Notes under the pieces: model-generated
Databases searched by the model: none
What the model was told of the DNA's origin: nothing
What the model saw: the letters and a program-made list of their open reading frames with translations, nothing else
In this document: piece after piece, positions 36,197 through 45,800 of the stretch
Position numbering within the stretch: position 1 is the stretch's first letter
How the letters are laid out: each line of letters opens with the position of its first letter
Assembly (NCBI RefSeq): GCF_003989135.1
Contig: NZ_RYZZ01000017.1
Coordinates: forward strand, 62,001 to 126,000
Direction: 5' to 3'
Source: Peribacillus cavernae
GTDB lineage: Bacteria > Bacillota > Bacilli > Bacillales > DSM-1321
Length of the DNA: 64,000 nt
Translations under genes and position numbers: made by a program

Positions 36197-36763
36197 TTGA
36201 AACGCAAACTAATCATAATACTCAGTATCGTTTTTATACTCTTTATGGCTGCTTTATTTTGCTTTTACCTCATTAAAGGTGATTCATCACGCTGGCAGGT
36301 AGCACTTGGAGGAATCTTTGTAAGTGCATTGCCGCTTTGCTTATTATTTCTAAAAAACAATCCCTTTAACATTCCGACGATCCTGGGGTATTATGTGTTC
36401 GTTTTCTGTACCACATATTTAGGATCGATCGCAAATTTTTATCTGGATCACAAGTGGTGGGATACTACCCTTCATTTTTACAAGGGCGTCTTCATCGGTT
36501 CTGTCGCGATTACTCTTTATAAATCATTCATACCACAGCAGGTACGAAAGAATGTTTCACGTTGGATCGTCTTTCTTTTTGTTGTATCACTTGCAGCCGT
36601 TGCCAGTGTTCTTTGGGAGATTTATGAGTTTGTAGGAGATCTCTATTTTACCCACACGATGCAATTAGGCGGCAATAAAGATACGATGATTGACCTTATC
36701 ACTGGTACTGCTGGCGGACTTCTTGTCGGCGTTTATGCGGTTATCCGGAAAGAAAAAGTCTGA
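36197..36763 (+). CDS. YjdF/DUF2238-like membrane protein, tandem copy 1 (188 aa)
   Basis: Start taken at TTG 36197 (M-K-R-K-L), about 7 nt after GGGGTG; upstream in-frame sequence is not hydrophobic and lacks a ribosome site. Five to six helices, ending in the family block SVLWEIYEFVGDL and GGNKDTMIDLITGTAGGLLVG. The WE-x-YE and DTM-x-DL acidic motifs inside the membrane suggest ion or small-molecule handling; function unknown. A paralogue follows 22 nt downstream. Confidence 0.75.
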   Translation: MKRKLIIILSIVFILFMAALFCFYLIKGDSSRWQVALGGIFVSALPLCLLFLKNNPFNIPTILGYYVFVFCTTYLGSIANFYLDHKWWDTTLHFYKGVFIGSVAITLYKSFIPQQVRKNVSRWIVFLFVVSLAAVASVLWEIYEFVGDLYFTHTMQLGGNKDTMIDLITGTAGGLLVGVYAVIRKEKV

Positions 36764-36785
36764 ATTCGATTGAAAGGGTGAAAAA

Positions 36786-37367
36786 ATGAATCGTAAGCTA
36801 GTAATCATCTGCAGTTTGCTTTATGTTCTTTTCATGGCGGTTTTAGCTGTCTTTTACTATACAAATGATGAATCTTTTCAATTCCTGATTGCAATTGGAG
36901 GCGTTGTTTGCGGAGCGGTTCCTCTCCTGCTGGCCCTATTTACTAAGCTCCATTTCAACCTGCCGCTCGTCATATCCTATTTACTATTCTTATTTGGCTC
37001 CCAATACTTAGGATCGATTTTAGGCTGGTATGGAAATGGGTGGTGGGACACGTTCTTGCATGTAATAAGCGGCGCGATTCTCGCCTTTGCCGGGATTGCC
37101 TTATACGAACGCTTAATACATAGAGATGCGGGTCGTGAAATATCACCCTGGTTTGTCTTTTTATTTACCTTCTCTTTCGCTGTGTTTGGCGGCGTCATAT
37201 GGGAGATCTATGAATTTAGTTCCGATCAATTATTTGGAATGACCTTGCAGGGCGGGGGAAATAAAGACACGATGACCGATTTGATTGCGGATGCAATCGG
37301 AGGGCTTCTTATTGCCGTTTGGTCTGGTATACGGACAAAGATTAACAAGCATAAACAGGCAGTGTGA
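36786..37367 (+). CDS. YjdF/DUF2238-like membrane protein, tandem copy 2 (193 aa)
   Basis: GAAAGGGTG precedes the ATG. Same layout as copy 1: five to six helices, a GWYGNGWWDTFLHVISGA segment near 80, GGVIWEIYEFSSDQLFG near 137 and GGGNKDTMTDLIADAIGGL. Clear homology to copy 1 but well diverged, so an old tandem duplication; the pair may form a heteromer. Convergent with the acetamidase gene. Function unknown. Confidence 0.78.
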   Translation: MNRKLVIICSLLYVLFMAVLAVFYYTNDESFQFLIAIGGVVCGAVPLLLALFTKLHFNLPLVISYLLFLFGSQYLGSILGWYGNGWWDTFLHVISGAILAFAGIALYERLIHRDAGREISPWFVFLFTFSFAVFGGVIWEIYEFSSDQLFGMTLQGGGNKDTMTDLIADAIGGLLIAVWSGIRTKINKHKQAV

Positions 37368-37386
37368 CTGCCTGTTTCTTTCATTA

Positions 37387-37422
37387 TTAGAGAGATCCAC
37401 GGTATTAGAGAGATCCACGGTA
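37387..37422. repeat. 18-bp exact tandem duplication at the acetamidase stop codon
   Basis: TATTAGAGAGATCCACGG occurs twice in a row. On the minus strand this repeats the last codons and stop of the acetamidase gene (Y-R-G-S-L-stop, Y-R-G-S-L-stop). The first copy stops translation, so the protein is unchanged. Confidence 0.85.
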
Positions 37423-38706
37423 ATGATTTCTAATAAGTTCCGTCAGTCCAATTTGTTCCAGATATTTTGTTGGCGCTAAAAATGTGACAGTAACTATACC
37501 AGGATGCCGGCCTATCTCGATAGAACCTGTTATCGTAGCCCGATTCATTACTTCCGGAACCGTGATATCCAAGACATCGGCAGCACGCTGTAAACCATTT
37601 TCTGTTGCTTCATTTAAATTGGCGCCCGATCCGATAAAAGAAATCGGCAATGATTCTTCTAACTTCTGAACTCCCCATTGTCTGGCTACATCCTGTGCCG
37701 CTTCTTTTTCTTTTTTGGTAATCGGTTTAGCTAAATATGGCAGATCATCCACAACCGGAAGAAGTAGCGGACCATCCATAGTCAGCCCTTTTATGACCTT
37801 GACTTGAAGGTTCACAATCCCTGAAACATCTGTGGTATGTCCGGCAATCTCGCCGTCCCCTTGCATTGCATGCATATCACCAATATACACACCTCCACCC
37901 GGTACCTTAACAGGACAAATAAGAATAGCACCCTCACGGACGCGATTTATATCCATATGTCCATCGGTACGATCTTCTAATTCCTCTTTCGTAACAGCAT
38001 AATCATGCGGCGCTTCAAGTAAGAATTGTCCGAAATCTCCGGCATTATGTGAATCTGGCAGCGGACGCGACGGTGTCGTACCAAGTTGGCCTAAGAAGGG
38101 ACGCAATCTGGCGACTGTTCCAACTATGTCATGAGGAGCGAAGGTAACGATTGGGTTTTGAACGGAATTTTCTGGAGTAGCCATATACAATCGACCATCT
38201 TGGGCTACCTCTTCAGCTGCCTTCTTATGTAAGGTAATTCCGACTTTTCGATTCGAGTCAAACGCCATCGTATATCCGTTGGTGAACACAAAAGGGGTTA
38301 CATCTTCGCCGCAAGTTGCACAACGGATTGCCTCGGGGCCTGTTCCCTCAATTATTGTCTCGGGATATAATTCGCCGCAATTCGGGCACTTCACCGCAAC
38401 AAATGGATCACCAACAAATCGTCCCTCGACAGGCTGATCATTTCCTGATGATGTAGCAATCGAAGTCACCTGGACAGATTTGATCCGGATCGCAATCGCG
38501 TCACCGACTTCAGCTCCTTCCACATAAACAGGCTTCGTAACTTCATGCCCGCCCCGGATTCTCGGGGTGATCATCGGACCCCAGCACCCTGGTGTCGTAT
38601 TAGCGATAATATGCCCGCCGTCTTTAACCGGGCCAAGCATCTCTTTTTCCGGATCAAGAATCCCATTTGTGAACTCATTTACATATACCGTTTGTTTGGC
38701 ACCCAT
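37405..38706 (-). CDS. Acetamidase/formamidase family protein (433 aa)
   Basis: FmdA/AmdA family: RIKSVQVTSIATSSG region, GDPFVAVKCPNCGEL, PHDIVGTVARLRPFLGQLG, then GGGVYIGDMHAMQGDGEI, the conserved substrate-site block. An inserted Cys4 motif, CPNC (about 116-119) and CATC (about 137-140), looks like a structural zinc finger. Hydrolyses short-chain amides such as formamide or acetamide to ammonia and the acid. Lone gene on the minus strand, 6 kb from the amidase/cyclase block. Confidence 0.9.
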   Translation of the reverse strand: MGAKQTVYVNEFTNGILDPEKEMLGPVKDGGHIIANTTPGCWGPMITPRIRGGHEVTKPVYVEGAEVGDAIAIRIKSVQVTSIATSSGNDQPVEGRFVGDPFVAVKCPNCGELYPETIIEGTGPEAIRCATCGEDVTPFVFTNGYTMAFDSNRKVGITLHKKAAEEVAQDGRLYMATPENSVQNPIVTFAPHDIVGTVARLRPFLGQLGTTPSRPLPDSHNAGDFGQFLLEAPHDYAVTKEELEDRTDGHMDINRVREGAILICPVKVPGGGVYIGDMHAMQGDGEIAGHTTDVSGIVNLQVKVIKGLTMDGPLLLPVVDDLPYLAKPITKKEKEAAQDVARQWGVQKLEESLPISFIGSGANLNEATENGLQRAADVLDITVPEVMNRATITGSIEIGRHPGIVTVTFLAPTKYLEQIGLTELIRNHYRGSL

Positions 38707-38831
38707 TTTATTCTCCCCCTAGCTCTGTTAATTTTACTTTTCAAAAGATTCACATTACTATTATACAGGGGCAGATTGAAGTATACTAAGAATTTGCTTC
38801 ACAAATAATAATGAAAAAGGATGGATGTAAA

Positions 38832-39026
38832 ATGAACGGTCAGAATCGAAAAGACATTACACCGGGAATCGAGGTTGATATTGTCCTTAAAGCTGATCAA
38901 CGAACCGGAAAATTAACCAACGGGATCGTAAAAGATATCTTAACCAACTCAAGCTCCCATCCCCATGGCATCAAAGTAAGATTAACGGATGGACAAGTGG
39001 GCAGAGTCCAGAAAATACGGAAATAA
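38832..39026 (+). CDS. ywbE: YwbE family protein (64 aa)
   Basis: Start at ATG 38832, 9 nt after AAAAGGATGG; earlier in-frame ATGs lack a ribosome site. The sequence (NRKDITPGIEVDIVLKADQR, then GIVKDILTNSSSHPHGIKVR) is the DUF2196/YwbE signature, a small basic SH3-like beta protein. The function of YwbE is unknown; an RNA- or ribosome-related role is sometimes assumed for such folds. Confidence 0.88.
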   Translation: MNGQNRKDITPGIEVDIVLKADQRTGKLTNGIVKDILTNSSSHPHGIKVRLTDGQVGRVQKIRK

Positions 39027-39094
39027 TTTAAATGATAAATATAGACTTCTAGGCTAGGAACAGAAAAATTTAGCTATTGTATATAATTGTCTGC

Positions 39095-39123
39095 TTGACA
39101 GCAAATAGGTTTGGGTATGTTAA
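39095..39123 (+). promoter_or_regulatory. SigA-type promoter of the aldehyde dehydrogenase gene
   Basis: TTGACA (39095-39100), a 17-bp spacer and TGTTAA (39118-39123), 38 bp before the start codon. Perfect -35, moderate -10. Confidence 0.55.
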
Positions 39124-39160
39124 ATAATGTTTATTTGCAAATCAGGAGGGACTTACCATT

Positions 39161-40612
39161 ATGGAACAGTACACAAACCAATTCATCAACGGTCAATGGA
39201 AAACTGGCTCAAGTGATAAAACAATTGAAGACTATAATCCCTTTAGCGGTGAATCGATCGTAACCATACAGTCTGCTGACAAGGAAGATTTAGAGGAAGC
39301 TTTTCAGGCTGCAAAAAAAGCACAGATAAAATGGCGCGATACAACTCCTGCTGAAAAACAAATACTGTTCGATAAGCTTATTAACGTTATGCAGCAGCAG
39401 CGAGATGATATTGTTGATTGGCTTATCAAAGAATCTGGGAGTACCAGATTGAAAGCAAACGCTGAGTTTGATGCTTCTGTAGGAATTATTAAGGAGTCTG
39501 CTTCATTTCCTACACGCATGGCAGGAGCGATCTTACCTTCTAATTTCCCTAACAAAGAAAATCGGGTTTATCGCCTCCCCAAAGGAGTCATTGGAGTAAT
39601 TGGCCCATGGAATTTTCCGTTGCATTTAACGATGCGTTCAGTGGCTCCCGCCCTCGCTACAGGCAACAGCGTGGTGATAAAACCGGCCTCTGATACTCCA
39701 GTTACTTCCGGCCTGTTGATCGGTAAGTTATTCCAGGATGCTGGTTTCCCGGACGGGCTCGTAAATGTCGTTGTCGGCCGCGGCTCTGAAATTGGCGATG
39801 AATTTGTGATTCATCCAATTCCGAAACTGATTTCTTTTACCGGGTCCACTGAAGTTGGCCAAAGAATTGGCGAACAGGCAGGGAAACATTTAAAAGACGT
39901 TGCTCTTGAGCTCGGCGGAAATAATGCGATGGTCGTTTTAAAGGATGCCAATATTGAACGTGCCGCGAAAGCAGCAGTGTTCGGTAAATTTTTTCACCAA
40001 GGGCAAATTTGTATGGCGTTAAATCGAATGATCGTTGAGAAAGAAGTATATGATGCTTTTGTCGAGGAATTTGTTAGACTTGTACGCGGCTTAAAAGTAG
40101 GAGATCCATCTGATGAAGCAACGCTTGTTGGCCCGGTCATTAATAAAGCCCAGGTCGAGCGAATTCAAAAAGACTTGCAGGAAAGTGTGGAACAAGGCGC
40201 AGAAATTCTGGTTGGCGGAGAAGCCGACGGCTGTTTGATGCAGCCTGTTGTTTTGGCACATGTGACAAATGGAATGCCGATCGCTAAAAATGAAATCTTT
40301 GGTCCTGTCGCTTCGATTATAAAAGCAGAGAATGAAGAAGATGCACTTCAGATCGCCAATGACTCACCCTATGGCTTGAGTGGTTCTATCTTTACGGAAG
40401 ACCGCCACCATGGCGTAGAATTAGCGTTGAAAATAGAAACCGGAATGATTCACATAAACGATCAATCCGTCAACGATGAACCGCATGTCCCTTTTGGAGG
40501 AGAAAAAGAATCTGGAATTGGCCGTTTTAACGGAGAATGGGCGATCGAAAAATTCACAACCGTGAAATGGATCGGCATCCAAAGCGGCTACCGGGAATAT
40601 CCGTTTTTTTAA
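39161..40612 (+). CDS. NAD(P)-dependent aldehyde dehydrogenase (483 aa)
   Basis: Complete ALDH: oxyanion N151 in GPWNFPLH, cofactor K174, FTGSTEVG (227-234), general base E250 in LELGGNN and nucleophile C284 in GQICMALNRM. The overall pattern resembles the YfmT/vanillin-benzaldehyde dehydrogenase group of Bacillus, which oxidises aromatic aldehydes; this is a recollection-based assignment. CAGGAGGG site before ATG; own promoter; monocistronic. Confidence 0.9.
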   Translation: MEQYTNQFINGQWKTGSSDKTIEDYNPFSGESIVTIQSADKEDLEEAFQAAKKAQIKWRDTTPAEKQILFDKLINVMQQQRDDIVDWLIKESGSTRLKANAEFDASVGIIKESASFPTRMAGAILPSNFPNKENRVYRLPKGVIGVIGPWNFPLHLTMRSVAPALATGNSVVIKPASDTPVTSGLLIGKLFQDAGFPDGLVNVVVGRGSEIGDEFVIHPIPKLISFTGSTEVGQRIGEQAGKHLKDVALELGGNNAMVVLKDANIERAAKAAVFGKFFHQGQICMALNRMIVEKEVYDAFVEEFVRLVRGLKVGDPSDEATLVGPVINKAQVERIQKDLQESVEQGAEILVGGEADGCLMQPVVLAHVTNGMPIAKNEIFGPVASIIKAENEEDALQIANDSPYGLSGSIFTEDRHHGVELALKIETGMIHINDQSVNDEPHVPFGGEKESGIGRFNGEWAIEKFTTVKWIGIQSGYREYPFF

Positions 40613-40639
40613 AATAAGGCTGTGTTAAATAACAATGTT

Positions 40640-40935
40640 GCTATTTGTGTAAAAAATTATGGAACTTCCAGTTTAAGGGAGGTTCCATTACTTCACTTTA
40701 GCAATCCTCTTTAACGCCTTTGCACGATGAACAATAAACTGTTGCATATATCTTTCTAAGAATAATTTATCAGCTTCGGATATCCTCAAACGTGGGCGTA
40801 TAGCCTTCCGGGTAAACAGGCAAAAGATTCTCTAAGAAATATTTCATTTTTGGATGTACAGCCTTTATCATTTCTCCCTTTATCAAATTTTAGTTTTCCT
40901 GCTTTTATCTGCGTTTTGTCGGCAGGATCCCTAAC
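40640..40935 (-). pseudogene. Unidentified gene remnant in a 379-bp gap
   Basis: On the minus strand, GGGAGA and ATG near 40875 open a 33-codon frame (MIKAVHPKMKYFLENLLPVY...). At about 40775 the sense shifts to another frame (LRISEADKLFLERYMQQFIV, then HRAKALKRIAKVK) ending in TAA near 40690. Both pieces look protein-like and adjacent, so probably one short gene or a gene's end with an indel. Family not recognised. Nothing else is seen in 40613-40935. Confidence 0.3.
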
Positions 40936-40936
40936 T

Positions 40937-40969
40937 AAAAAAGATGAGGCAAAAACCCCCTCATCTTAA
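40937..40969 (-). terminator. Terminator of the aminotransferase gene
   Basis: On the minus strand AAGATGAGG pairs with CCTCATCTT and is followed by TTTTTT, 23 bp after the aminotransferase stop codon. Confidence 0.8.
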
Positions 40970-40991
40970 GACACTTATTATATTCTTACCT

Positions 40992-42332
40992 TTACACATG
41001 CAAAAAGCTTTCCTTAAGGGTTTTTACTATAAAAGAGAAATCATCGTCGGTAATACTGAGCGGCGGGGCAAGCTGCAAGATATTATTGAATCCAGCTACG
41101 GTGTCAGCATTCTTCCCGATAATCAGTCCCTTTTCTTTACAATTAGTAATTATCCCGGTCACTATCTCCGCTTCCAGAGGTTCTTTTGTATGCTTATCTC
41201 TAACTAATTCGATTCCTAAAAGCAGGCCTTTTCCACGTACATCACCTACATAGGGATGCTCCTTTAATTCTTGTAGCTCAACCAGCAACTTTTCTCCTAA
41301 ATCTCTGGAGCGTTGAATTAGGTTTTCATTTTCATAGATTTCAAGATTCTTTAAGGCAAGAGCGCATGCCGCAGGGTTTCCGCCGAAGGTATTCACATGG
41401 CGGAAACGGTCATACGTATCTTCCCCTGCATAAGCTTCATAAATTTCTTTTTTGACAGCTGTAGCTGATAAAGGAAGGTACCCACTGGTTATCCCTTTGG
41501 CCATTGTGATAATATCCGGTTTGACATCATAGTTCATAAACCCGAATGGTTTTCCGGTTCTTCCAAATCCGCAAATGACTTCATCACAGATAAGTAAGGC
41601 CCCATGTTTTTCACAAATTTCTTTGACTCTTGCCATATATCCCTGAGGAGGCATTAAAATTCCGCCCCCTGTAATAATCGGTTCCATAATCACACCGGCA
41701 ATCGTTTCGCTAAGTTCCCAAGTCATCACCCTGTCAATTTCCTCGGCGGATGACAACGTTGAAACGTCATCTGGATTTCGGTAAATATCAGGAGGCGCTA
41801 CATGCAAAAATCCCTGACTCAGCGGTTCGTACTTGAATTTTCTTTGAGACTGGCCTGTTGCCGCTAAAGCTCCCATCGTATTACCATGGTAGGAACGATA
41901 TCTTGATACGAATTTATAGCGATTATGCCCGCCTGTCTGCTGATGGTACTGGCCGGCGATTTTAAATGCTGCTTCGTTGGCTTCGGAGCCACTATTAGAA
42001 AAGAAAATGACATATTCATCGTTCAGCCACTCATTCAATTTTTCAGCAAGTTTAATGGCAGGGATATGGCTCTGAGTGAGCGGAACATAAGCGAGTTCCT
42101 GCAGTTGCTTATAGGCTGCTTCTGCAAGTTCCTGCCGTCCATATCCGACATTTACACACCATAAACCGGACATGGCGTCGAGGTAGCGGTTTCCGTCACT
42201 ATCCGTGACCCAGGCGCCGTCGCCTTTTGTAAATACTACATTTGCTTGCCCTGGTGCAGAGCCTTTCATGGAATGCCAAAGATACTTTTCGTCTGCTTCT
42301 TGCAGGGTTAGCGTTTTTTGAAGGTCTTGCAT
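40992..42332 (-). CDS. Class III PLP-dependent aminotransferase (446 aa)
   Basis: Start at ATG 42332 (MQDLQKTLTL), 9 nt after GGAG; the frame upstream is residue of a tnpB scrap. Aspartate-aminotransferase-superfamily fold type I: NSGSEANEAAFKIA near 103, YRSYHGNTMGALAATG near 131, LLICDEVICGFGRTG near 231 (Asp pairing the PLP nitrogen), and PLP lysine in TMAKGITSGYLPLSA near 266. Closest in feel to the omega-amino-acid/YhxA group (beta-alanine, taurine or amine:pyruvate). Donor unknown. Monocistronic with its own terminator. Confidence 0.9.
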   Translation of the reverse strand: MQDLQKTLTLQEADEKYLWHSMKGSAPGQANVVFTKGDGAWVTDSDGNRYLDAMSGLWCVNVGYGRQELAEAAYKQLQELAYVPLTQSHIPAIKLAEKLNEWLNDEYVIFFSNSGSEANEAAFKIAGQYHQQTGGHNRYKFVSRYRSYHGNTMGALAATGQSQRKFKYEPLSQGFLHVAPPDIYRNPDDVSTLSSAEEIDRVMTWELSETIAGVIMEPIITGGGILMPPQGYMARVKEICEKHGALLICDEVICGFGRTGKPFGFMNYDVKPDIITMAKGITSGYLPLSATAVKKEIYEAYAGEDTYDRFRHVNTFGGNPAACALALKNLEIYENENLIQRSRDLGEKLLVELQELKEHPYVGDVRGKGLLLGIELVRDKHTKEPLEAEIVTGIITNCKEKGLIIGKNADTVAGFNNILQLAPPLSITDDDFSFIVKTLKESFLHV

Positions 42333-42369
42333 GATATCAACTCCATTATCTGAAAAGTAGGTAGAGATC

Positions 42370-42513
42370 AATACCTTGCCTTTGCCAAAAGAAGAGAACC
42401 TTATCATCATCTGTGACAGCAACAGCAGGAACTTTTAAACCTAAATCAACACCCATCACACTCACCCCTATTTTTTCAACAGTGGGTATGGTGACAGAGA
42501 TTTTCGTCTGTAT
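42370..42513 (-). mobile_element. TnpB (IS200/IS605-type) fragment
   Basis: In-frame minus-strand sequence KISVTIPTVEKIGVSVMGVD continues with LGLKVPAVAVTDDDKVLFF. GVDLGLKVPAVAVTD is the RuvC-I motif of IS605 TnpB, with the first catalytic Asp. Only ~45 residues survive; the end drifts by one frame into the leader of the aminotransferase gene. No TnpA, IS end or guide-RNA region was recognised. Confidence 0.7.
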
Positions 42514-42585
42514 TTATTCATACAAACATTATATCAGTTTTTATTTATAAACTGATACAGTTGGCCAACAAAAAGAGTAGAACTT

Positions 42586-42669
42586 TCATCCCATCTCTAA
42601 GAACCGGAATGGGCTTTCTCGTTCGGTAAAATCTTTAACAATTCCATTTTGTTCAATATGCGTTTTCAT
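42586..42669 (-). CDS. 27-residue reading frame with good ribosome site, uncertain
   Basis: GGAGG at 42680-42676 is followed 6 nt later by ATG; the frame reads MKTHIEQNGIVKDFTERESP then F-R-F-L-E-M-G and stops. Probably the 5' scrap of a lost gene, as the flanks are AT-rich (42670-42820) with nothing else supported, but a genuine small protein is possible. Family not recognised. Confidence 0.3.
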   Translation of the reverse strand: MKTHIEQNGIVKDFTERESPFRFLEMG

Positions 42670-42821
42670 CAAAAGCCTCCTCTAAACCTAATGGTTTGTA
42701 TATCTCGGAAAACAAAAGATTGGCTTATCTATAATTATAAATAAGAAATAATCTTGTTCATTGAACAAAATGTAAAATTGTTTAAGCTATCTTTTATATG
42801 TTATGTCTAAGTAACAACCAA

Positions 42822-42853
42822 AAAACCCGGCCCTATAAAAGAGCCAGGTCATA
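42822..42853 (-). terminator. Terminator of the SNF2 helicase gene
   Basis: On the minus strand ACCTGGCTC pairs with GGGCCGGGT (two G-U pairs), followed by TTTTTT, just after the stop codon at 42855. Confidence 0.75.
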
Positions 42854-42854
42854 T

Positions 42855-45800
42855 TCAAATACTTAACAATTCCCGGATTTCTGTTTCTGAAAGGCTTGAA
42901 AGCATCGTTTCTCCTGGTTGGATCACTTGTTCAATCAATTCTTTTTTCTTCTGCTGCAGCTCGTAGATTTTTTCCTCAATGGTTCCGCGGGCAATCAAAC
43001 GCAATACTTGCACGACATTTTTCTGGCCGATGCGGTGGGCCCTTCCTGCAGCTTGCTCTTCTACCGCCGGGTTCCACCATAAATCATAAAGGACAACGGT
43101 ATCGGCACCGGTCAGATTCAACCCGGTTCCTCCTGCTTTCAACGAGATCAAGAACAGTTCTCCTTCTCCCTGGTTGAAGGTTTCAGCCATTTCGATCCGT
43201 TCCTTCGACGGGGTTTTCCCATCCAGATAAAAATAGGATAACCCTTCTTTGTCCAGTTGTTCACGTATAACCTTCAGCATACTTGTGAATTGAGAAAAGA
43301 CAAGAAGGCGTCTGCCATTCTCAATTGCGTTTTTCGCCATCTCAAGGAATTGGTCGAGTTTTCCTGAGCCGCCGTTATAGTTCTCCAAAAAGAGAGAAGG
43401 GTGGCAGCATAACTGGCGCAATCTCGTCAGGCCTGCAAGGATTTTAATCCTGCTTTTTTGGAATCCTTCTGTTGCAATGGCATCCCTTGTATCTTGCTGG
43501 ATTTTTTCCAGGTAGCCGACATATAATTCTTTCTGTTTTTGTGTCATTTCCGACAAATGATTGGTTTCAATCTTGTCAGGCAATTCTTTTAAGACATCTT
43601 TTTTAACCCTGCGAAGTATAAATGGCCGTACCATGTGGGATATTTTTTCATTAGAAAGTCCTCGAAATGCTTGCTGATTCGAGAATAGCCCTGGCATGAT
43701 GGCATCAAATATCGACCACAGCTCATCAATTGAATTTTCGATTGGCGTGCCGCTCAGTGCAAAACGTTTACTCGCCTTTATCTTACGGACGGCTATTGAT
43801 GTTTTAGCTGCATGATTTTTAATCACTTGCGCTTCATCGAGAATAAGCGAGTCAAACTCTTGCTCGCTATACCAGTCAATATCCTGTCGGAGCGTTGGAT
43901 AGGACGTGAGCACTATATCAGGCAGGGGTGAATGTTCAAGAAGTTCTTTTCGTTCTTTCGCTGTCCCGATCGCGACTTCCGCACTCAACTCGGGTGCAAA
44001 TTTGTCTATCTCACTTTTCCAATTGTAAACGAGCGAAGCGGGTGCAACAACGAGCGATGTCCCCGGTGTTTTTGCCTCTTTCTTCTCAGATAACAGATAG
44101 GCAATGCTCTGCAGGGTTTTCCCGAGTCCCATATCATCTGCCAGTATGCCGCCGAGCCGGTAATGTGACATCATTTTCAACCATTGATAACCAGTCTGCT
44201 GGTAATCACGAAGCGATGCATCTAGCGTTTCCGGCACCTCGATGTCCAATTCATCGGGATTCTTCAACGCTTTTAGAAAACGTCGAAATGACTTTCCGAA
44301 TGTAGCGGAGGAATTCTTGATACTTTCCTCGACTGCGAATCCTCGGTATACTGGAAGTTTTATCGAACCGGATTGAAGTTCCTCCTTGCGAACGTTCAAC
44401 TCTCCGAAAAGCTGGCCGATTGTTTGAAATTCGTCATTTTCGAGCGAGACGAACGCCCCATCAGGAAGTCGGTAATACTTTTTCTTCTCCGCAACCGATT
44501 GGAGGATTTGCTGAATGTTTTTTTCATCAATTCCCTCCATGTCAAAATTGGCCTCAAGCCAATTCCCGCTTGAATCGATATCAATGGATACCGAAGGCGC
44601 CTGCCTTTCTGGTAGCATTAATGATTTCACGTTAGAGCTCGTATAGATCTCCACTTTATTTTCCAGTTCCGGGAGCACACGGTATAAAAAGTCGTACAAA
44701 GTATCCTCTCCGCCCTCAAGGTATAAGCGGCTTTCTTTAACTTTGAAAGGGGCACTCTCAATCGTTCCCATAATGTCCCGTTCCTTTTCGGCATCCCTCA
44801 TTAAAATGATTCCATTATCATGATTAGGATCCTGCTGGCCAGAGAAAGGATTAATGATAGATTCACCGTAATGGTATTCAACTTTTGATATAAAGCGCCC
44901 TGCCTCTTCCTCTACAAACATTTTCGCCTTTAGAGGGGGACTGACAATTTTCCCCGAGACACTATCCGCAATTTCCGTGTTTCCGATGCGTTTCAATACG
45001 GGAGTCACATGAGTCAAAAAAGAGCCGATTTGGTCTTTTCCGATTGGCAATGCACTGCCACGCAGCGATTTCGTATAGAATGACAATTCCTTTAGTACCG
45101 CCTGCTGCTTATCTGAAAGCTTGTACAAATTCCCCTTCGAAAAAAGCAGACCGTACCGGCTAAAAAATGAAGCGGCAAGAAGCTCGTCCATTTCCAATTT
45201 ATAATTCTCCTCAGAACTTTTTTCCAGTTGAAACGAAAACGGCAAAGTATTTTCACGAAAACCAATGGACTGATAAGGAATACCTTCATGCTCAAACGAA
45301 AAGTTCCTTTCCCTCATCTTCGCTAAAAGATTACCCGACATATGGGGCGGAATCATCAATTCACGGTCATTGCTGCTGGAACCGTACCCATATGGAGACA
45401 AAGTTTTTCGATAATCTTCCTCTTGTCTGCATAGATCGGCAAGCAGATGGATGATCTCTTGATCTTCGTCTGAAAACGTGTGTTCAAAAGGATCAAAACT
45501 AAACTTTTTTGTTACATAATAAGTAGACCCCTGTTCCACTGCCTTCAGGAACTCCTTGATTTTCTTGATTACATAAAGCCGCTTCTCCCCCGCTTTTATT
45601 TCGAGAGTCAGCATGGTATCCCGATTTGAAGAAAATGACAGCGGCTTTGTTTTTACAATATACTCAAGCATTACTTCTTGACGGGAAAGTGCTGACACAT
45701 TTTCTTCTGGATCATTAAAGGCAGATAAAAGTTCGATGAAACGCTCAGCCGCCCCGAATTCATTGGCCTGACCTTTTCTTAGAGTTCCTATTCTGGGCGC

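Noticed and set aside
42370-42513. Active TnpB/omega-RNA system
   Set aside because: Only ~45 residues of TnpB remain, with a frameshift and no IS ends; cannot be functional.
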